Below are positions 18,623 through 25,505 of a stretch of 64,000 nucleotides of DNA, in pieces (the first letter of the stretch is position 1; each line of letters starts with the position of its first letter). The stretch is from Pseudomonas mendocina (lineage in GTDB: Bacteria > Pseudomonadota > Gammaproteobacteria > Pseudomonadales > Pseudomonadaceae). Both the position numbers and the translations under genes were made by a program. The stretch is taken from assembly GCF_900636545.1 (NCBI RefSeq), contig NZ_LR134290.1, positions 62,001 to 126,000 of the forward strand. Direction: 5' to 3'. Under the pieces are notes generated by a model. It did not search any database, had not been told where the DNA came from, and was given only the letters and a program-made list of their open reading frames with translations.

Positions 18623-18651
18623 CGTTCGCCAACCCTGAGGCGTCGGACATC

Positions 18652-18815
18652 TGTGGGGTGGGTTAGCCGCCTACCGGAGTGACCGGCCGTTTCGCCTTGT
18701 TGGTTGCGGCGTAACCCACCATCGGAGCAACACGTGCCATCGCTTGGTGGGTTACACGACGCGCCACGATAGTGGGCATCATCGATTTGCGTTCAGCGTC
18801 GCTAACCCACCCTAC
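18652..18815. repeat. Composite inverted repeat, GTGGGTTA family
   Basis: Four units of a GGTGGGTTA-type repeat in alternating orientation: GGGGTGGGTTAGCCGC at 18654, GCGGCGTAACCCACC at 18706, GGTGGGTTAC at 18746 and GCTAACCCACCCTAC at 18801. This fills the gap between the AsnC gene and the convergent choX-like gene and is a different family from the TAGGAGCGG elements. No protein-coding sequence is visible here. Confidence 0.65.
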
Positions 18816-18854
18816 GAGAGGCGGCTCGGCCGACATTCTCCCTGTGGTGCGGTA

Positions 18855-19781
18855 TTAGAGCTTCGCCTTCACCGCCGCCAGCCCGTCACCGCCATCACGG
18901 GTTTTCACACCCTCCAGCCAGCCATCGAGCACCTCGGGGTTGGCCTTGATCCAGTTCCTGATCGCCGTGGCGTTGGCCACTTTGCGATTAAGCACGTCGT
19001 CCATGATGGTGTTTTCCATCTGCTGGGTGAACTTCAGGTTGGTCAGCAGCTTGCCCACGTTCGGGCATTCGGCCACATAGCCCTTGCGCGCCAGGGTGTT
19101 GACCGAGCCGGTGCTGCCGAAGAATTTCTCGCCGCCCTTGAGGTACTGCATGTCGAACTGCACGTTCATCGGGTGCGGCGTCCAGCCGAGGAACACCACG
19201 AATTCGTCGCGCTTCACCGCGCGGCCGACCTGCACCAGCATCGCCTGCTCGCTGGATTCCACCAGTTGCCAGTCGCCCAGGCCGAACTCGTTGCCGGCGA
19301 TCATCTGGCGGATGTAGTCGTTGGCCGGCGAGCCGGAGCCAATGCCGTAGATCTTCTTGCCGAACTTGTCGGCGAATTTGGCGAGGTCGTTGAAGTCCTT
19401 CACGCCGGCTTCATAGGCGTAGGTCGGCACGGCCAGGGTGTATTCGGTGCCGCCGAGGTTTTCCACCACCTTGTCGATCTGCCCGCTGGCCACGTAGCGG
19501 TCGTAGTCGTGCTGGCCGGCCGGCATCCAGTTGCCGAGGAACACGTCGACCTGCCCTTTCTGCAACCCGGCGAAGATGATCGGCACGGCCAGGGTGCGCG
19601 TCTGCGCTTTGTAGCCCAGGCCATCGAGCAGCAGGCTGGCGATGCCGTTGGTGACCGCGATGTCGCTCCAGCCCGGATCGGCGAGGGTCACCATGCTGCA
19701 GCTGGCGCTTTCGGCTTGCGCCTGGGCGCCACAGGTGAAGGCCAGCAGCGAGGCGCCGAGGAGGATGGTCTTGAGCGTCAT
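18855..19781 (-). CDS. ChoX-like choline/quaternary-amine ABC substrate-binding protein (orphan)
   Basis: A 308-residue periplasmic binding protein of the OpuAC/ChoX type. A signal peptide (about residues 1-22) is followed by CSMVTLADPGWSDIAVTNG, FLGNWMP and FLGWTPHPMNVQF; the tryptophans in the last two segments fit an aromatic cage for a trimethylammonium group. The frame stays open far upstream, but ATG 19781 has GGAAGGGA ahead and starts the signal peptide. No ATPase or permease is adjacent, so it presumably loads a transporter encoded elsewhere, as the several binding proteins of the Pseudomonas CbcWV system do. A close paralogue is at 41433-42353. The actual ligand is unknown. Confidence 0.85.
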   Translation of the reverse strand: MTLKTILLGASLLAFTCGAQAQAESASCSMVTLADPGWSDIAVTNGIASLLLDGLGYKAQTRTLAVPIIFAGLQKGQVDVFLGNWMPAGQHDYDRYVASGQIDKVVENLGGTEYTLAVPTYAYEAGVKDFNDLAKFADKFGKKIYGIGSGSPANDYIRQMIAGNEFGLGDWQLVESSEQAMLVQVGRAVKRDEFVVFLGWTPHPMNVQFDMQYLKGGEKFFGSTGSVNTLARKGYVAECPNVGKLLTNLKFTQQMENTIMDDVLNRKVANATAIRNWIKANPEVLDGWLEGVKTRDGGDGLAAVKAKL

Positions 19782-20061
19782 GAGTGAATCCCTTCCGGTG
19801 ATGAGTCGCTTCCTGACCTTAGCGGCCGGTGGCTTGTGGCTCAACAGCTGAGGCGCATTTGGCGGCGATTGAGCAGGAAAGCGGAGCGATTTGCGGCAAA
19901 CCGTTCGTCGACTCTTCTGGCATGAAAATGAACCAAAGGCTTTTCCAGGCGGTCCGTCACCGGGACGGGCAGGAGGCTCGTTTCCGATGCAATGCCTTGA
20001 TTCGGAAGGGCTTCCGCGCAAAGGCCAGTTACCAGGGTCACTGGGTTTGAATAAGTTTTTC

Positions 20062-20553
20062 ATGTCATTTTGCCTGGGGGGCGCTCTTTTACTGGGAATT
20101 TGTACCCAAGCCTCCGCCACCTTTCGCGTCTACACCGTACCCGCCACTGCGCAAGCGGCCGAGCCCAAACCCGCTCGGGAAGTGATCGACCGCGCCCTCG
20201 GTGCACTGGGTACGCCTTACCGTTGGGGTGGCACCAGCCCGCGCCATGGCTTCGACTGCAGCGGTCTGGTGCAGTACGCCTTCAAGACCCAGGATGACCT
20301 CGAACTGCCGCGTACTTCCCGAGACCTGTCGCGCCTGGATGCACCCACGGTGAAACGCAGCGACCTGCAGCCGGGCGATCTGCTGTTCTTCCGTATCCGC
20401 AGCCGCTCGGTGGATCACGTCGCCATCTACATCGGTGAGGGCCGCTTCGTCCATGCGCCACGCCGTGGCACCAAGGTGCGTATCGACCGCCTCAACAACG
20501 CCTACTGGCAACGACATTTCCAGTCGGCCAAGCGCGTGGTGCCAACGGCCTGA
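20062..20553 (+). CDS. NlpC/P60 family cell-wall hydrolase
   Basis: A 163-residue exported peptidase with a hydrophobic signal segment followed by the NlpC/P60 domain from about residue 45. The catalytic cysteine is in GFDCSGLVQYAF, the histidine in SVDHVAIYIGEG, and a third polar residue is in FVHAPRRG. Such enzymes cleave peptidoglycan stem peptides, often between D-Glu and the diamino acid. ATG 20062 lacks a clear ribosome-binding site. TTG 20047 would add MNKFF and give a more typical positively charged signal-peptide start, so the true start may be there. It is convergent with the GNAT gene, whose stop abuts its own. Confidence 0.87.
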   Translation: MSFCLGGALLLGICTQASATFRVYTVPATAQAAEPKPAREVIDRALGALGTPYRWGGTSPRHGFDCSGLVQYAFKTQDDLELPRTSRDLSRLDAPTVKRSDLQPGDLLFFRIRSRSVDHVAIYIGEGRFVHAPRRGTKVRIDRLNNAYWQRHFQSAKRVVPTA

Positions 20554-21225
20554 TCAGGCCCTGAAGGTTTCCAGGCGCTGTTTCTGCTGGCCGTCAGCGG
20601 CGAAGTTGTCGGCTGCCAGCCAGCGCTCGAAGGCCTCTCGGCGCATGGCCCATTCGCCGTCGATGATGGCGAACCAGGCGGTGTCGCGGTTTCTGCCCTT
20701 GCGCACCATGTGCTGGCGAAAGATCCCTTCGTGGACGAAGCCGAAGCGCTCGGCGGCTCGCCTGGAACGCGCGTTGGCGTTGTCGCACTTCCACTCCAGG
20801 CGGCGATAGCCGAGATCATCGAAGGCGTGGCGGGCCAGCAAGTAAACCGCCTCGGTAGCGCCTGGCGTGCGCTGCATCGACGCCCCGAAGACCACGTGGC
20901 CGATCTCGATGCTACCGTCCTGCGGGGTGATGCGCAGGTAACTGAACAGCCCCAGGGCGCGCCCCGAGCCCTGCTCCAGCACCGTGTAGAACAGCGGGTC
21001 GCGACTGCCGGCATTAGCGGTGAGCCAGGCATCGAATGCGCTGCGTTCGTTGAACGGGCCGTAGGGCAGATAGTCCCACAGCGCCGGGTCCGGCCCCTGC
21101 AGAGCGACCCACAGGTCATCGCCGTGGCGTGTGGCGTCGAGGGCCTCCAGGCGTACGAAACGGCCCAGCAGCGTGCGCTGATCCGGCGGCGGGCGAGGTT
21201 GCCAGTGGCTGAGGTCCTGGGTCAT
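20554..21225 (-). CDS. GNAT acetyltransferase (RimJ/RimL type)
   Basis: A 223-residue N-acetyltransferase with GRFVRLEALD, then LFSYLRITPQDGSIEIGHVVF, the long RRLEWKCDNANARSRRAAERFGFVHEG segment and a C-terminal RRE..WL. This order matches the RimJ/RimL-like GNATs that use acetyl-CoA on proteins or small amines. The ATG at 21225 shares one base with the stop of the upstream GNAT gene (TGATG), indicating translational coupling. It is the last gene of a paiB-GNAT-GNAT set. The substrate is unknown. Confidence 0.88.
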   Translation of the reverse strand: MTQDLSHWQPRPPPDQRTLLGRFVRLEALDATRHGDDLWVALQGPDPALWDYLPYGPFNERSAFDAWLTANAGSRDPLFYTVLEQGSGRALGLFSYLRITPQDGSIEIGHVVFGASMQRTPGATEAVYLLARHAFDDLGYRRLEWKCDNANARSRRAAERFGFVHEGIFRQHMVRKGRNRDTAWFAIIDGEWAMRREAFERWLAADNFAADGQQKQRLETFRA

Positions 21226-21665
21226 CAAAACAGCTTCCTGTACTGGATGAAGCCGGTGCGATCGGCGATACGGTCGTAGAGCTGGCGACCGCGGTAGTTG
21301 GTTTCCTGAGTGAGCCAGTGTACGCGGCTGGCGCCGGCTGCCCGCGCCTGTGCATAGACATGCTCGATCAACGCACGGCCGATGCCGGTGCCACGAATGT
21401 TCTCGGCCACGTACAGGTCCTGCAGGTAGCAGTAGTCGCCCTTGGTCCAGCAACTACGGTGGTAGATGAAGTGCACCAGGCCGACGGCTTCGCCATCGAT
21501 CCAGGCGAGTGCGGCATTCATGGGTTCGATCGGGTCGAGGAAACGCTGCCAGGTCAGTGCGCTGGTCGCGCTGGGAATATTGGCCTGGTAGAAGTGTTGG
21601 TAGCCGTGCCATAGCGGCAGCCACGCGGCGTGGTCGTCGGCGTTGATAGGGCGGATTTCGAGCAT
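21225..21665 (-). CDS. GNAT acetyltransferase
   Basis: A 146-residue GNAT domain protein. The acetyl-CoA binding motif is in LYVAENIRGTGIGRALIEHVYAQARAAG and a C-terminal TNYRGRQLYDRIADRTGFIQY follows, as in the diamine/Eis-like small GNATs. ATG 21665 is used; it is 13 bases after the paiB-like stop. It overlaps the next GNAT gene by one base. A link to polyamine or amine acetylation is plausible from the PaiB neighbour but not shown. Confidence 0.88.
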   Translation of the reverse strand: MLEIRPINADDHAAWLPLWHGYQHFYQANIPSATSALTWQRFLDPIEPMNAALAWIDGEAVGLVHFIYHRSCWTKGDYCYLQDLYVAENIRGTGIGRALIEHVYAQARAAGASRVHWLTQETNYRGRQLYDRIADRTGFIQYRKLF

Positions 21666-21678
21666 GGCGGTGTTCCTG

Positions 21679-22311
21679 TCAGTCGAGGGTGGACATACGG
21701 GCGGCGAGTTCGTGGCTGGGTGCATCGGGCGAGGCGCTCAGCGCTGCGCGTACGCCAGCCTGATCGGCGGCCGAACGGTTCTGGCCGAGCTTCCATTTGC
21801 CCTCCAGTCGGCGAATCGGCAGTGCGAAGCCGACGATGGCGCGCAGCATGGCGTCGAGATACTCGCGGGGTGCATCGCTTGTCGCCCAGGGCTGCGCCTG
21901 CTGGCGTTCATGGCGATCGCTCAGACGGCTGACCAGTTGCAGCAGACGCTCGGGCTCGTCGAACACCTCGGCCTGGCCCCAGGCGTGCACGGCGATGTAG
22001 TTCCAGGTCGGCACCACCTTGCCGTGCTCGGCCTTGGCCGGGTACCAGCCCGGGTGGATGTAGGCGTCCGGGCCGCTGAACACCACCAGCGCCTCGGCGC
22101 CGCTGGCGAGGTCGCGCCAGTGCGGGTTGGCACGGGCGAAGTGGCCGTACAGCGTGCCGAACTCACCTTCGCCCGGCTCCAGCAACAGTGGCAGGTGGCT
22201 GGCTTGCAGCCCCAACTCGCCAGCGCTGGTCAGCACGGCCAAGCCGCTGGCATCGATCTGTGCATGCAGGGTGGCCAGGTCGTCCTGGCGGAAGGCTGCG
22301 GGGCGGTACAT
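21679..22311 (-). CDS. PaiB-like FMN-binding negative transcriptional regulator
   Basis: A 210-residue protein of the PaiB/FMN_bind_2 family. It begins MYRPAAFRQDD and contains LYGHFARANPHWRDL, VFSGPDAYIHPGWYP and VPTWNYIAVHAWG, all typical. In Bacillus PaiB works with the PaiA acetyltransferase; here two GNAT genes follow it on the same strand. It is divergent from a MocR regulator 88 bases away, an arrangement common in Proteobacteria, which suggests that the MocR protein controls it. Its flavin-dependent function remains poorly understood. Confidence 0.88.
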   Translation of the reverse strand: MYRPAAFRQDDLATLHAQIDASGLAVLTSAGELGLQASHLPLLLEPGEGEFGTLYGHFARANPHWRDLASGAEALVVFSGPDAYIHPGWYPAKAEHGKVVPTWNYIAVHAWGQAEVFDEPERLLQLVSRLSDRHERQQAQPWATSDAPREYLDAMLRAIVGFALPIRRLEGKWKLGQNRSAADQAGVRAALSASPDAPSHELAARMSTLD

Positions 22312-22399
22312 GGTGCGTCTCCTGGCGTGATGAGCTCATGCTAGGCAGGATATTGGTTCCCTGTAAGATCCATTTGCAGGCAGTTTCATGGAGCCAATC

Positions 22400-23866
22400 A
22401 TGCCCGTTACGCCCCCTTTGCCAGTCGACCTTTCCGGCATTCGCCTCGACCCTGCCGCCGGCCTGTCACGCCAGCTCTACCAGGCACTGCGCGAGCGTAT
22501 TCTCGATGGTCGCCTGCCAGGCAATACGCGTCTGCCGGCCAGCCGTGACCTGGCGAGTCTGCTGGCGATCTCGCGCAATACCGTGACCCGCGCCTTCGAC
22601 CAGCTCTACGCCGAGGGCTATATCGAAGGTCGGGTGGGTAATGGCACCTACGTGGCCGACCTGGCTCTGACGCGGCCGGCAACGCCAGCACCTCATTGCG
22701 CTCCGGCTCTGGGCGCAGCGCTGCAGCGGCAGGCTTTGCCCATGCCGGTAGCGGGTGCGCCGCGAGCCTTTCGCATCGGCGTGCCGGCTTTCGACCTGTT
22801 TCCCTTCGAGACCTGGGCACGCTTGCAGGCGCGCTTCTGGCGCCGACCGTCGCCCGCTCGGCTGGGCTATGGTGACCCGGCCGGCGATCGCACATTGCGC
22901 GAGCTGGTCGCCGCCTACCTGCGCAACGGTCGTGGGCTGGCCTGTGACCCGCGGCAGATCGTCATCACCTGCGGCGCCCAGCAAGCCATCAGCCTCTGCG
23001 CGCAGTTGCTGGTGCGACCCGGTGACCGGGTGGCGGTGGAAAACCCCGGCTATCGCGCCGCTGCTCACGCCTTTGCCGCCGCAGGGGCCGATCTGCGTGG
23101 CGTACCGCTCGATGGCGAGGGCCTGGATACCCGAGCGCTGTCTGCCATCGAGGGCTGTCGCCTGGCCTACGTGACGCCGTCGCACCAGTACCCGACCGGC
23201 GTGACCCTGTCGCTGGCGCGACGCCTGGAGCTGCTGGAATGGGCCGAGCGCCAGGACGGCTGGATCGTCGAGGACGACTACGATGGCGAGTATCGCTACA
23301 GCGGCACGCCGTTGGCGCCTTTGGCCGCGCTGGATCGACAGGGCCGTGTGCTGTACGTCGGCACCTTCTGCAAGATCGCCTTCCCGGCGCTGCGCCTGGG
23401 CTACCTGGTGCTGCCGCCGGCCCTGGCGGAGGCCTTCGCCCAGCGCCAGGCGGTGGAGATGCGCCACTCGGAGATCGGCAACCAGGCGGTGATGGCCGAG
23501 TTCATCGCTGGCGGGTATTTCCAGCGTCATGTGCGCCGCATGCGCCAGGCGGCGCGGCAGCGTCGCGACGCCCTGTTAGGCGCTTGGCCACAGGTGATAC
23601 CAGGCTGTGCGCCGCTGCCGTGCGTGGAAGCCGGGCTGCACCTGTGCGTACGGGTCGACAGCCTGGCCCGCGAGCGTGAACTGGTCAGTGCCGCGCGGGC
23701 TGCCGGGGTGGAGATGAATGCGCTCAGTGATTACTGGCTGGAAGACAGCGCCGAACCTGGTGATGCCCGCGCCGGCCTGGTGCTGGGTTTCGCAGCTGTG
23801 CCCGAAGCGCAGATCGTCGAGGCGGTGCAGGTATTGCGGCGGGCCTGGCGTCTGCGCAATCAGTGA
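22400..23866 (+). CDS. MocR/GntR-type PLP-dependent transcriptional regulator
   Basis: A 488-residue MocR (PdxR subgroup) regulator. The N-terminal winged helix spans about residues 12-80, with RLPASRDLASLLAISRNTVTRAFDQLYAEGYIEG. The aminotransferase-like domain has VENPGYRAA, a DDYDGEYRY loop and the PLP lysine Lys325 in TFCKIAFPALRLGYL. ATG 22400 has GGAG six bases ahead; ATG 22388 is in frame just upstream. It is divergent from the paiB-GNAT-GNAT genes, the likely targets. The gap holds TTGGTTCC and ATCCATTT halves that could be an operator. It is distinct from the ectoine regulator at 11506. Confidence 0.88.
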   Translation: MPVTPPLPVDLSGIRLDPAAGLSRQLYQALRERILDGRLPGNTRLPASRDLASLLAISRNTVTRAFDQLYAEGYIEGRVGNGTYVADLALTRPATPAPHCAPALGAALQRQALPMPVAGAPRAFRIGVPAFDLFPFETWARLQARFWRRPSPARLGYGDPAGDRTLRELVAAYLRNGRGLACDPRQIVITCGAQQAISLCAQLLVRPGDRVAVENPGYRAAAHAFAAAGADLRGVPLDGEGLDTRALSAIEGCRLAYVTPSHQYPTGVTLSLARRLELLEWAERQDGWIVEDDYDGEYRYSGTPLAPLAALDRQGRVLYVGTFCKIAFPALRLGYLVLPPALAEAFAQRQAVEMRHSEIGNQAVMAEFIAGGYFQRHVRRMRQAARQRRDALLGAWPQVIPGCAPLPCVEAGLHLCVRVDSLARERELVSAARAAGVEMNALSDYWLEDSAEPGDARAGLVLGFAAVPEAQIVEAVQVLRRAWRLRNQ

Positions 23867-23936
23867 TAGGCCCGGTTGCTGTGACCATCATCCGTATGAC
23901 AATGCACGCCCTTATTTTCCTGTCCGCGAGCCGCGC

Positions 23937-24593
23937 ATGACTGACAGATACACCGATCAGGGTTATCACCTTCTGCATTGGGCGGAGCAAATCGAGGCGT
24001 TGTGTCCACAATGCAGCCAGCCTGGACTGATCATCGGCAATCCGCATTGGCGGAACTGGAGCGCGGCGTTTCATTGCCCAAGTTGTACGCACGCGATGAC
24101 GACCGCTGATGATTCCTGGCGTGGCCCCGTATTGGGGAGCGGGCGCAGGCCGTGCGGTGCCTGTGGGCAGCAATGGGTGACCTTCTGCAGCATTTTCGAC
24201 GAGGCCAGCCAGGCGCCGAGCGTCGGCCGAACCAACTGCCAACACTGCGCTGCCGAGAACGAGGTCACACTGACCTTCAGCCGTGCCGAGCCGGTGGACC
24301 ATGCCATCGATCCCTTCTTCGGCCTGGAGCTGGCGCTCAAGGAAGAGACCCGCCATGGCACGATCTGGGCCTATAACGCCGAGCATCTGTACGAGCAGGA
24401 GCAGTTCATCGCTGCCCGGCTGCGTGAGAACAGCACCAGCAAGTGGTCCTACTTCGCGCGGTTGCCGAGCTGGGTAAAGTCGGCAAAAAACCGCGAAATG
24501 GTGCTCAAAGCCATCGCCAGGCTGCAAAGACGCTCGATCACGAAACCGGCAGCTTCGTCGGAAAACCTATCCCGGAAGTCAACAACAGGCTAG
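23937..24593 (+). CDS. Hypothetical protein with four CxxC pairs (double zinc ribbon)
   Basis: A 218-residue cytoplasmic protein that I do not recognise. The N-terminal half has four CxxC pairs: Cys23/26, Cys47/50, Cys73/76 and Cys101/104. These would make two zinc ribbons. The C-terminal half is mixed charge and helical, with KSAKNREMVLKAIARLQRR, and has no motif I know. There is no signal peptide or membrane segment. It lies between the MocR gene and the yhhQ riboswitch, all on the plus strand. Any role in nucleic-acid binding is only a guess from the ribbons. Confidence 0.75.
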   Translation: MTDRYTDQGYHLLHWAEQIEALCPQCSQPGLIIGNPHWRNWSAAFHCPSCTHAMTTADDSWRGPVLGSGRRPCGACGQQWVTFCSIFDEASQAPSVGRTNCQHCAAENEVTLTFSRAEPVDHAIDPFFGLELALKEETRHGTIWAYNAEHLYEQEQFIAARLRENSTSKWSYFARLPSWVKSAKNREMVLKAIARLQRRSITKPAASSENLSRKSTTG

Positions 24594-24627
24594 AATGCGC
24601 GCCGCTCGCGGCCATGTCGGCTGCGGC

Positions 24628-24661
24628 AGTGGGTTCCCTCACCCCACTCTACGAAAAAGGA
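24628..24661 (+). promoter_or_regulatory. Candidate preQ1-I riboswitch controlling yhhQ
   Basis: A compact leader has a 6-bp stem AGTGGG / CCCACT enclosing TTCCCTCAC. It is followed by TACG and AAAAAGGA, which is also the ribosome-binding site seven bases before the yhhQ ATG. The G-G-TTC-C..ACCC plus A-rich tail ending in AAGGA fits the small preQ1-I class as I remember it. Binding would pull the tail into a pseudoknot and hide the ribosome-binding site. Confidence comes from the motif and from the transporter behind it, a known preQ1-I partner. Confidence 0.72.
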
Positions 24662-24668
24662 CACAGAC

Positions 24669-25322
24669 ATGACCCTGATTCCCGCGTCGGTCAGTCGGCC
24701 CGTGCTGGCCGGCCTGATCGCCTTCCATATTCTCATCATCATCGCCAGCAACTACCTGGTGCAGTTGCCGATCACCCTGTTCGGCTGGCACACCACCTGG
24801 GGCGCGTTCAGCTTCCCGTTCATCTTCCTGGCCACTGACCTCACCGTGCGTCTGATCGGCAAGCATGCCGCGCGCGTGGTGATCGCCCGGGTCATGCTGC
24901 CGGCGCTGGTGGCCTCCTACGTGGTGTCGGTGCTGTTCCATGAAGGGGTTTTCGGCGGTCTGGCGACGCTGGGCGAATTCAACCTGTTCGTCTTTCGCAT
25001 CGCCGTGGCCAGCTTCCTGGCCTACGCCTTCGGCCAGTTGCTCGATATTCAGGTGTTCGACCGCCTGCGCAAGATGCGCCAGTGGTGGGTTGCGCCGACG
25101 GCCTCGACCATCTTCGGCAATCTGCTCGATACCTTTCTGTTCTTCTCGGTGGCCTTCTGGCGCAGCGACGATCCGTTCATGGCGGCCAACTGGGTGGAGA
25201 TCGCCACGGTGGACTACGTGATCAAGCTGGCCATCAGCCTGATCCTCTTCGTGCCGCTGTACGGCATGTTGCTCAGCGCCATCGTGCGGGCGTTGCCGCA
25301 GCGCCCTGCCACGGTGGCCTGA
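24669..25322 (+). CDS. yhhQ: YhhQ-family 7-cyano-7-deazaguanine (queuosine precursor) transporter
   Basis: A 217-residue inner-membrane protein of the VUT-1/YhhQ family with about six hydrophobic helices. It shows WGAFSFPFIFLATDLTVRLIGKHAAR near the N-terminus, a FDRLRKMRQWWVAPTASTIFGNLLDTFLFFSVAF segment and a final helix. E. coli YhhQ imports preQ0/preQ1, precursors of the queuosine base in tRNA anticodons. The match of family with the upstream preQ1-type leader supports this role. A REP-like unit follows the stop. The reading frame is complete and of usual length. Confidence 0.92.
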   Translation: MTLIPASVSRPVLAGLIAFHILIIIASNYLVQLPITLFGWHTTWGAFSFPFIFLATDLTVRLIGKHAARVVIARVMLPALVASYVVSVLFHEGVFGGLATLGEFNLFVFRIAVASFLAYAFGQLLDIQVFDRLRKMRQWWVAPTASTIFGNLLDTFLFFSVAFWRSDDPFMAANWVEIATVDYVIKLAISLILFVPLYGMLLSAIVRALPQRPATVA

Positions 25323-25329
25323 GCAAGTA

Positions 25330-25355
25330 TGTGGGAGCGGCTTTAGCCGCGATTG
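25330..25355. repeat. REP-like single unit after yhhQ
   Basis: One copy of GTGGGAGCGGCTTTAGCCGCGA just after the yhhQ stop, itself a small hairpin (GCGGCTTTAGCCGC). Same family as the elements at 8088 and 18044. Confidence 0.75.
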
Positions 25356-25505
25356 CCTGAAGGCCGCCGCCGAGACACCGCAGAAAACCCCTGTCCTGTC
25401 TGATCCTTCAGAAAAAACTGCTGTCGCGCCGCGGCGGCTTGGAAAAAACGTCAAGCCGCCCTTCCCTAGCATGTCTCCCATGCCCATCGGCCCGGAGACA
25501 TCGCC

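Noticed and set aside
19782..20061. A cobalamin-type riboswitch before the NlpC/P60 gene
   Set aside because: The gap has GGTC and GGGAC fragments but not the conserved box order, and the gene is not a known target.
19782..20120. Upstream extension of the ChoX-like protein by about 113 residues
   Set aside because: It would place the signal peptide in the middle of the protein. ATG 19781 has a good ribosome-binding site.
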